Made by a program: the position numbers and the translations under genes. Under the pieces are notes generated by a model. It did no database searches and was not told where the DNA came from. It worked only from the letters and a program-made list of their open reading frames with translations. From assembly GCA_003427395.1 (NCBI GenBank), contig BFEA01000069.1, positions 1,480,847 to 1,515,898 of the forward strand: 35,052 nt of DNA. The letters run 5' to 3'. Below are positions 28,756-35,052 of this stretch, in pieces; position 1 is the stretch's first letter; each line of letters opens with the position of its first letter. The stretch is from Chara braunii (lineage: Eukaryota > Streptophyta > Charophyceae > Charales > Characeae).

Positions 28756-29234
28756 GTTTCATCACGGAGCGAGCTCTTGACGAACAGCTGTTGCAGCCAC
28801 GTGGCCATATCTCAGAAATTCGGCAAGTTCTTCATCCATGGCTTCATACGGATCTTCGCCGTCTGGCGCAGTTCTTTTGCGACGTGGGTGTGTGTGCCGC
28901 CGCCGCGTTTCCAATCGAAGGGAGTCCACACGCAGTGGTATTGGCGGAAGTAATCGCAGTTCATCGGCGAGCGGCTCCCAGAACGAGCCACGTCGCGACG
29001 GTTGCGACGTTCAGTGGCGACATCAGTTCGGTCAATCCACGGTGGCATACCGCGATCTTGACTTCGTTGCGAGAGTGGACGGAGCAGGTGTATAACGTGT
29101 GGCAGCACGGTCTCGCCCGGCCAGGGCACAATCTCATTCCGACCTTTGCAGCGGATCTTGGCGAGATCCGCCATTCTCCGCGCGAGTCGCAGGTCGCGAT
29201 CCCCACCCTCGTCCCTTTCCCACGTCCCCAATGA
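28752..29234 (+). CDS. Extra retrotransposon ORF-a, 160 aa, unknown
   Basis: An intact frame starting with an ATG that shares ATGA with the integrase stop. It contains HISEIRQVLHPWLHTDLRRL, FFCDVGVCAAAAFPIEGSPH, a stretch ending HTAILTSLREWTEQVYNVWQ, and a Pro-rich end. It looks like a folded alpha/beta protein of moderate hydrophobicity, with no signal peptide or clear membrane helix. I do not recognise it. Some gypsy lineages carry extra ORFs after integrase (env-like or unknown), the likely category here. Ends at TGA 29232-29234, again overlapping the next ATG. Confidence 0.6.
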   Translation: MSFITERALDEQLLQPRGHISEIRQVLHPWLHTDLRRLAQFFCDVGVCAAAAFPIEGSPHAVVLAEVIAVHRRAAPRTSHVATVATFSGDISSVNPRWHTAILTSLREWTEQVYNVWQHGLARPGHNLIPTFAADLGEIRHSPRESQVAIPTLVPFPRPQ

Positions 29235-30259
29235 ACCACGCCGATCCCCTCGCTCCTCTCTCCATCTTCAGTCTCCCCTCTCTTTTCCCCACCTTCTGGC
29301 AGTCTGATCTTCATCCTTCTCTTTCCTTCTTGTTCGAGCCTCTTTCTGTCCCGCTCATTAATCTTGCTCATTGGCGAGTGTGGCACGAAACCTTTGATGA
29401 GTTGTCTTTCTACTTGGCCCGAGTACAGGTGACGTGGATGCAGACCACCGAGCATCCTGCGTGGATCAAAAATTTGGAGCTGCTGATCATACAAGTCTGG
29501 AGGACTAACGTTGAGGGCGATCTTCTCGGCTTTCTCTTTGGATCGGTACGGTCGGGCCGCTGCCAGTTGATTGCACAGGAGCTCATCACTCCGATCGTCC
29601 AATAGGCGGACGATCTCTCGCCTGACATCTATTCACAAAGTGACGACAGCCCTGCTCCGTACGTTCTCGAGCGGTCATTGGATCCGTACCTACAGTGGAC
29701 GGCGTGCTTGGAGGAGCCCAGGGACGAAGATACGCTACCATCACGGCAGGAGTATCTGAAGCCTTATGACATCATCCCTCACGCCTTTTATCCGAAGGCA
29801 GAGGAAGTGGTGATCGACGACGACGAAGAAGACGACGACGAGGAAACGTCGGAGGAAGGAAGTTATAGTGAATATAGCGAGGGCGAGCTGAGTGAAGAAG
29901 AAGCGGAGGAGGAAGAAGAAACCGGGTCTGAGTGGGAAGCCTTGCCGGAGGAAGCAGCGCGCACGGGCACGGAGGCGGAAGATCCGGAAGCAGCGCGAAG
30001 GCGCGAAAAAATTGCCACCGGGAAACGCCAGCTGGAGGTCACCAGCGGAGCCAGCTTGCACATCGGCAACGATCTGACCAGGGATCCGGAGCCGCCAAAG
30101 CCCGAAGATGGCGACCCAGCAGCCGCCACCTCAAGCGCCGCGCAACAGAGACGGAGTCGATCCCCCTCCTCCTCTAGCCCCACCCGTCCCCCAGTTCGCC
30201 CACGTACCAATGAGGGCGATAGGCCTTCGTCCTCGGACGTTGTCCTGCGGACCCCTTGA
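29231..30259 (+). pseudogene. Extra retrotransposon ORF-b with one in-frame TAG, acidic C-terminus
   Basis: Starts at ATG 29231, which overlaps the ORF-a stop as ATGA. The first 124 codons (MNHADPLAPLSIFSLPSLFP..., LAHWRVWHETFDELSFYL, LELLIIQVWRTNVEGDLLGF) end at TAG 29603-29605. The same frame then continues 217 codons to TGA 30257-30259. This part has YLQWTACLEEPRDEDTLPSR, a dense Asp/Glu block (about 29812-29935) and an Arg/Ser/Pro-rich tail. The TAG follows CAA. It could be a mutated CAG or a read-through stop, but the downstream bases (GCGGAC) do not match the strong tobamovirus-type context. No recognised domain. Total about 342 residues. Confidence 0.55.
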
Positions 30260-30730
30260 TTTCCTTACCCTCGAGCAGATGCACACCCCCGTCACCTTCC
30301 CCCGCCACCCCTTCCTTCCCCATCTCTTCCGAGATTTCTATTCTACCCGTCTAATCGCCACCATCTACCCCCACCGATCCTTCAGCCCGCTGTCCCCACG
30401 TTTTGTCTGCATATCCTGTTATTTAGCGCTGCGTGGGAACAGTGCAACGTAGTAGAAGTCTACTGCGTTGCCACGGGAACGGTTCCTGCCTGCCGTTACT
30501 ACGACATCTTTCGCGCAACACTCCTCCACACCCTCTCCTCCCTCTACCGCGACTACCTCGCCTCTCTATCTCACAGTGGCGACCACTTCCCCCGCTTTCA
30601 CCGAATCATCCGCTATGAGGAACTTCCAATAGAAGGGATAAATCGCTACCTNCCCCCACTTCCTCCCCGTCGTCCCCGTGAGATCCCCTCCATGTACCGC
30701 CTCTACTGGCCCATTCCGAATAGGCGGTAG
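30108..30730 (+). pseudogene. Possible ORF-c, overlapping ORF-b, frameshifted
   Basis: From ATG 30108 a Pro-rich frame (MATQQPPPQAPRNRDGVDPP, later DFLTLEQMHTPVTFPRHPFL) runs inside and beyond the end of ORF-b to TAG 30452. From about 30400 the more protein-like reading is in another frame (FSAAWEQCNVVEVYCVATGT, YYDIFRATLLHTLSSLYRDY, IIRYEELPIEGINRYLPPLP) to TAG 30728-30730. One indel near 30400 would join them. An N at 30652 does not alter the frame. Family unknown; low confidence that it is translated. Confidence 0.35.
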
Positions 30731-30743
30731 ATCACGATCACGT

Positions 30744-31052
30744 GACTAACCCCCCCTTCCCCTCCTCTCTTCATCTAATCAGGGAAAAACGACACGAATC
30801 AGTAAGCTTCGCGAAGATCACGCCATCGACGATGACGTTAACCTGCGCTCTGATTCGACGGACAGCGACAAACTAGGGTGCAGAGCACACGGAGAACCGG
30901 CAGACGATGATGGCGTCACCTGGACGACCATCGATGATTCCAGCAGCACGAACCAACAGTCAACATGGACGCTGACTGGATCGTTTGTTGATACGCTTGG
31001 TTCCTCATGCATCACTCTGTTCTCTCTCTCCCTCTCTCCTTCTCCGCCATGA
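30744..31052 (+). other. Candidate 3' splice site and short terminal exon frame
   Basis: TGACTAAC (branch-point-like) at 30743-30750, then a pyrimidine tract and AATCAG ending at 30782, look like a canonical acceptor. From 30783 an 89-codon acidic frame is open to TGA 31050-31052. It contains LREDHAIDDDVNLRSDSTDS, DDDGVTWTTIDDSSSTNQQS and a Ser/Leu end. Retroelements often express 3' ORFs from spliced RNA; the donor is unknown. A perfect palindrome CGTCACATATGTGACG lies just downstream at 31093-31108. Confidence 0.3.
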
Positions 31053-31136
31053 CGTGCAATCAGGAGATCGCATAATTTTGAAAACCCCTGCGCGTCACAT
31101 ATGTGACGAACTACTTCCGAAACCCGTGTTATCTTC

Positions 31137-33713
31137 CGTACCCCATTTTTTTGCTTGTATCATACCAACCCTATCAAAAAACCTCGTTTCGTTTCTTGAT
31201 TTCGGGTGCCGCGTTTTTTACCCCCATCTTTCGAAAGCTTTTACGATTCCCAGGTTCTGCTTTTTCTTTTTGCAATTCGGGAAATACATAGGAATTTGTG
31301 AGCGCCTTAGCGAGCGCATTGGGAATTGGGACCGACCGTTGGGAATTCCGGGATAAGCGGAACTTCGACGTGTCTTTTTTTGGGTGTGAATGTTCTCGGT
31401 CGCGTTGGGGAAAACTCTCCGAATTTTGTGGGGATACGAATAGGCGTAGGACTTTCTTTTTCCGCGTCGCTGTTTCGCACGCGGATATGGTGATTTCAAT
31501 TTTGAATTGGTTTTGGACATAGGCAAGCTGTAACTATTTCGGGGCCTTCTTTTTTTTCCTCTTTTTGTTGACGGCGCCGCGCATGCGAAGCTTTCTCCTC
31601 TCCGTCCCCCGCATCGCTCTCTCCCGCACTCCTTTTTCCTTCCCCCTCCTCTTTCTCTCCCCTCGTAATTGTTTTTCTCTCTCTCTCTCCCGCTCTGCTC
31701 TTTGCGCGCCCATTTCCCTTTCTTGATCATCTGAATCTTGGACCCGTCTTGCGCTACTTTTCACGCCTTTTCTCTTCTTACCAGCGCACGACGCCCGGTC
31801 GATCCTTCGATAACTTCGGCTCGCCAATCAGGTATGTGGATCAATAGGATCTTCCTATTGCGCGACGAATCTGATTGATTGAACCTTGAGTCCCGAGGGA
31901 TCAACATGGCTTCCACGGAGCGCTCCCCTCAAAGTCTTCTCCTCCTTCTTCTCCTCTTACACCTCAACCTTCCCTTCGCTTTCTCCCCTTCTGTCTCCCT
32001 TGTCGCAATAAAATCCGCAAGCGCGTCCGCAAATCTCTCTTACGTTCTCGACTCCTAAGCCAGCTTCCGGGAAGCAGTGGCTAGGCAGATTGTTTGATGC
32101 GAGTCAGAAAGTCCTGTCGGGATGACGATAGGCTGGCCGGTTGCGCGCTTGATCGCCACGACGGACAGTGGGATCCGGGCAAGCCGTGTCGAGTTTACGT
32201 TGGCGGGGTGACGCTCGCAGTGGTGGGAGTTAGCACGCGACAGCCGGGACCGTCGGTGCAGATATGGGGATTAATGATCGGAGTTGAGTGAGTATTTGGC
32301 CGGGGGCCATATTGGAATTCACGACGAATGCGCCTTTGTGATTGCAAATCTTTGCCTCAGACGTGAGTGTGCGGCGGCAACGCCGAACTTTTCTCTTTTT
32401 GGATCTTGTCATCTTCTATCTCGACATTCCTCCCCCGTCTCCCTCTCTCTCCTCTATCTTTGAATGATGATGTGTCTCGATGGTTGTTTCTCTCTTGTGG
32501 ATGAGAATGAATCAGTGTGCTTTCCTATGTGAAAGAACTTCTTCCGGAACTCTTCCATTAGTTTCCTAGGTAATCCCCAGATGTCGAGAAATCGATCCTC
32601 TTGTCTTGTGAACGGTGGATGCGTGTGTATAATTTCCTCAGTTGATTTCCGACCTGTGTACCCTTGTCATTTTCGCACCTTCCACAGTGAATGTAAGTAT
32701 GGAAATACTTGCCTTTTTGTATTGATTAGGCGCCGCACTCAACGGGATTTTGTTCGAGAATGCCAGAGTGTTTATATCTATAGTTCTGAATGCACTGCGC
32801 ATGCCATTTGCCTTATGTTGCACGACATCTGCAGCTGCCTCGAGATATAAGGCGCCTTGGATCAACACCGAGGTGGCTTACAGAAACGCGAGTCGCGGGT
32901 TGGTCCCTTAGTTACATGCATGATCGAGCTGATGAGTGTTTTTTTTCTCTCTCTCTCGTGTCGAAAAGGATTGACTGGTGATTGCGCGAGTGTTTTCTCT
33001 TGATGACGTCTCGGAAATTTTTGCAATTGATTGACATGTGGACTAACAAGCACCCTTTGATCGGGCGTCAGCCTCCCGTACCTCCCGTATCAACACGACC
33101 TTTTCCCTACAACGAGGAAAGAACACATGTATGCGAGTGGGACGTACGAGAAGTTGTTGCACAGACCGGTGGACGATACTACTTCCCTCTGGCAAACCGT
33201 TGTTCAGGGTTCGTAAAGGCCGGGTTTGTCATTATCGATACGCACTTTCCACCCTACTCAATATTGCTCCCCTTTAACGAGTTGATCGTCATTCCGTGGA
33301 CGGCAGTGGCGCCCTATTGGCCTCGACCCCTGTGCACAGAGTGCCAACGTCTCGATCACTACGAAGCAAAGGGTTTCCACTACCGAATACGGAGTGAAGA
33401 CGAGCATAAGGAAAGAGCCACGCGGCTGAGACCATCCACGTCAGACTTAGAACAGACCAGCGAGCGATGACGGGACTTGATACGAAAACGAGACACGCGA
33501 AACGTGCCCAAGCTCTTCCGCTCCAAACGATGGGCCGGAGCACGGTGGGAAGCTCGACAATACTTTTTGGATTGAATTTGGATTTTTCTCTTTTCGCGCC
33601 ATGTCCGCGTGCGCATTCCGCGACGCGCGAAAGCCCCCGACTTACTTCATCGAACCAACACGGGGGATTTCAGTTCTGTCTGTGTTCCCACTCTCAATTT
33701 CCAAAAATCCTTG
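31137..33713 (+). repeat. 3' long terminal repeat
   Basis: Direct copy of 20001-22578, starting CGTACCCC and ending AATTTCCAAAAATCCTTG. It keeps the symmetric CAATAGGA/TCCTATTG motif (31844-31862), the pyrimidine-rich U3, and the 540-nt frame at 33036-33575, but has lost three bases in the TATA box region. It is followed by about 90 unassigned bases and then by the second copy of the 190-bp LINE fragment. Confidence 0.9.
33036..33575 (+). pseudogene. LTR-embedded 179-codon frame, 3' LTR copy
   Basis: Same length as the 5' LTR copy. From ATG 33036 it reads MWTNKHPLIGRQPPVPPVST, then YNEERTHVCEWDVREVVAQ, GGRYYFPLANRCSGF, PRPLCTECQRLDHYEAKGF, and ends ARWEARQYFLD. One stop interrupts it (TGA 33468-33470, where the other LTR has CGA); the two stops of the 5' copy are sense here. 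The frame was therefore probably fully open when the element inserted. A CTEC..H arrangement hints at, but does not prove, metal binding. Confidence 0.5.
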
Positions 33714-33803
33714 GCACACCCCATCTTGCTGTTTTTCTGGGCCTCTTTCCGCACATCTAGCACTCCGAACGAAAGACAACACAGGGCGTGAGGTTGCGCG
33801 TCA

Positions 33804-33990
33804 CACTCTCCTCGGGAGGATAGTTCACAGCCTGCAACACCCTTCTTCTTTTTCTTTTGGAAAAAATAATCATTAATTGCTCAGGAGAAATGAGGCCGGG
33901 AATACCTCACAAACAACCGGGAGCTGGGGCCATTATCCAGCTTATGGCTTCTGCTGGAAACCGGGTCCAGCGTCCCATATCTACCCATAC
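33804..33990 (-). mobile_element. Second copy of the inverted LINE 3'-end fragment
   Basis: Matches 19811-20000 closely: the shared flank ACTCTCCTC..GGAGGATAG, the T-rich tract (A tail on the minus strand) at 33843-33856, and the hairpin block at 33953-33974. It lies just outside the 3' LTR in direct orientation relative to the copy just outside the 5' LTR. Confidence 0.7.
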
Positions 33991-34099
33991 ATTCAGACTC
34001 CTTCCCAAATACAACTTCGGGTCTCGATGCACTTTTCTCCACTCTCTGCGAATAGGAGAGTACACAGAGGGTTGTCAGACTCTCCAAATCTGCCGAAGT

Positions 34100-34500
34100 T
34101 TTTTAGGAAAAGTCATAAAACTTCCCCTGGACGAAACCTTTGTATCCATTTCCCCCCAAACGGGGAAAAAGGTGCCCCAAACCCCAAAATCACTTTTGGC
34201 ATCATTTTTGCACCCTACAAAACACTTTCCCGCCATTTCTACACAGCGGTCGTTACCGGCCCAGCCGGGGTGAAAAAATGACACCAAAAGTGATTTTGGG
34301 ACTTGCGGCACTTTTTTTCGTCTGAGGGGAAATGGATACAAAGGTTTCGTCGGGGGGAGGGTGCAAAAATGACGCCGAAAGTGATTTTGCGACCTGCGAC
34401 ATTTTTTTCTCGTTTTGGGGGCAATGGATACCAAGGTTTCTCATTTGGGAAAATGGATACAAAGGTCTCGTCGCGGGGAGGTTTTATGACTTTTTCGGAA
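34100..34500. mobile_element. Foldback repeat with a duplicated right arm
   Basis: The left arm (about 34106-34212) reads AAACCTTTGTATCCATTTCC, then CCCCAAAATCACTTTTGGCA, to TTTTTGCACCC. The right side contains two successive inverted copies (about 34268-34350 and 34355-34500), each running from a TGCAAAAATGACxCCxAAAG-like start to GGATACAAAGG. Same family as 4832-5085. Arms contain long A/T homopolymers; no coding sequence. The extra arm suggests unequal exchange or a nested copy. Confidence 0.75.
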
Positions 34501-34604
34501 GTTTTTTCATTGCTACATGTACTATCAGCATAGTAGTTTCCGGAAAAGGACGTGGAAAGTGGAGAGTAGTGCAGCGGCGGGGCATTCCGGATAGTGAGGA
34601 GCGG

Positions 34605-34765
34605 ACGGGTTTACTTTTGTCCCCCAATTGATACCGCATGGAGGTTCGTGATAGTGTCGCGAGCAGGCCATGGATAGTCATCCACGGGTCTACTTTTGTC
34701 CCCCTTTCGATACCACGTGAAGGTTTCCGATTGTGTTGCGAGCGGGCCATGGACAACCATCCCAA
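34605..34765. repeat. 79-bp tandem repeat, two units
   Basis: TACTTTTGTCCCCC at 34612 and 34691 starts two collinear units containing GATACC, a GGTT..CGAT..TGT segment, GGGCCATGGA (AGGCCATGGA in the first) and CATCC. About 80% alike by eye. Confidence 0.8.
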
Positions 34766-35052
34766 CACTAACATCCACGACAACCCTAAGGGAAAAAAAA
34801 TGCTCCTGACGATGAGCCATTAGGAAGGGTGACCTATGCAGCCCCAAAGGAAAAAAGATGCTCCAGACGAGAAGCTGAAATGTGACAGTCCTAACAAATA
34901 GTGTGATGAGATGATGTATCCAAGGGATGCTGGACCCAGTTTTTAGCAGGTGTCGCTCCCTACCAATAGATGGAGCAACCCGACAGGCAAACCCTCAATT
35001 CCGACGGTTCTCTAACCACCACTTGGATAGAGGCCTTGCAGATGGGCTTTAA
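34766..35052. other. No gene; short direct repeat and hairpin-like LINE trace
   Basis: GGAAAAAAAATGCTCCTGAC at about 34791 and GGAAAAAAGATGCTCCAGAC at about 34848 are a direct repeat. GGATGCTGGACCCAGTTTTT at 34926-34945 resembles a decayed copy of the LINE 3' hairpin. Nothing else recognised up to the window end. Confidence 0.45.

Larger units (their letters stand above)
20001..33713 (+). mobile_element. Large Ty3/gypsy-type LTR retrotransposon (13.7 kb)
   Basis: Defined by two direct repeats, 20001-22578 and 31137-33713 (2578 and 2577 bases), with collinear similarity from the first to the last base. The internal part (22579-31136) carries a primer-binding site, gag, protease, RT/RNase H, PHD-finger ORF, integrase and further ORFs, all forward. 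PR-RT-RH-IN order is Ty3/gypsy. The LTRs differ at roughly 8% of positions in the 540-nt stretch I compared by hand (about 46 changes), so the insertion is old. Every ORF carries stops or shifts. No TG...CA termini, target duplication or polypurine tract directly next to the 3' LTR could be confirmed; the outer edges may be shortened. Confidence 0.92.

Noticed and set aside
30779-30790. GGGAAAAA as the polypurine tract of the LTR element
   Set aside because: It lies about 350 bases before the detectable start of the 3' LTR, too far unless the 5' LTR has lost its first 350 bases, which I cannot show.
31093-31108. Perfect 16-bp palindrome as a possible operator
   Set aside because: Single occurrence, no supporting regulatory context; noted only as a landmark before the 3' LTR.

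Overview
This is a eukaryotic, gene-poor, repeat-rich window, most likely from a large green-lineage (streptophyte) genome. A charophyte alga such as Chara is my best guess, not a proof. The reasons are plant-type LINE and Ty3/gypsy reverse transcriptases, a tRNA-derived SINE, many foldback (inverted-repeat) elements, abundant CT/GA microsatellites, and no bacterial-style operons. Only one ordinary cellular gene is convincing: a 933-codon intronless minus-strand frame at 13108-15909, encoding a predicted four-helix membrane protein of unknown function.

Layout. 285-3797: decayed LINE (pol in several frames, 3'UTR, A-tail). 3827-4450: two small candidate MITEs. 4686-4772: CT repeat, an N and a sequencing-adapter remnant. 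4832-5085: foldback repeat. 5719-9440: broken Ty3/gypsy element whose RT is split by a 338-bp foldback insertion (5905-6242). 9873-9910: a complete 38-bp Nextera junction adapter, an assembly artefact. 10909-11202: a second foldback of the same kind. 11263-12299: short tandem repeats. 12675-12865: a SINE with a perfect 15-bp target duplication. 13108-15909: the membrane-protein gene. 18199-18652: a 5'-truncated LINE 3' end. 19609-19772: a 41-bp tandem array. 34100-34765: further foldback and tandem repeats.

The dominant object is a 13.7-kb Ty3/gypsy-type LTR retrotransposon at 20001-33713. Its two direct LTRs (20001-22578 and 31137-33713) have almost identical lengths, and a primer-binding site follows the first. 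Inside lie gag with a damaged zinc knuckle, a DTG protease, RT/RNase H with a YVDD box, a stand-alone small ORF with a C4HC3 PHD finger, an integrase, and at least two extra ORFs of unknown function. All are damaged by stops and frameshifts, mostly explicable as C-to-T/G-to-A changes.

The most interesting pattern is that four successive ORF junctions in the 3' half (27015, 27350, 28752, 29231) are stop/start overlaps of the form ATGA. That is the arrangement used elsewhere for termination-reinitiation. With the PHD finger between RT and integrase, this suggests an unusual polycistronic retrotransposon with a chromatin-reader module. Each LTR also carries a 540-nt frame, and LINE 3' ends across the window share a small hairpin with one compensated base pair.

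Caution: the adapter remnants at 4746-4772 and 9873-9910 mean that order and adjacency across those two points may be artificial.
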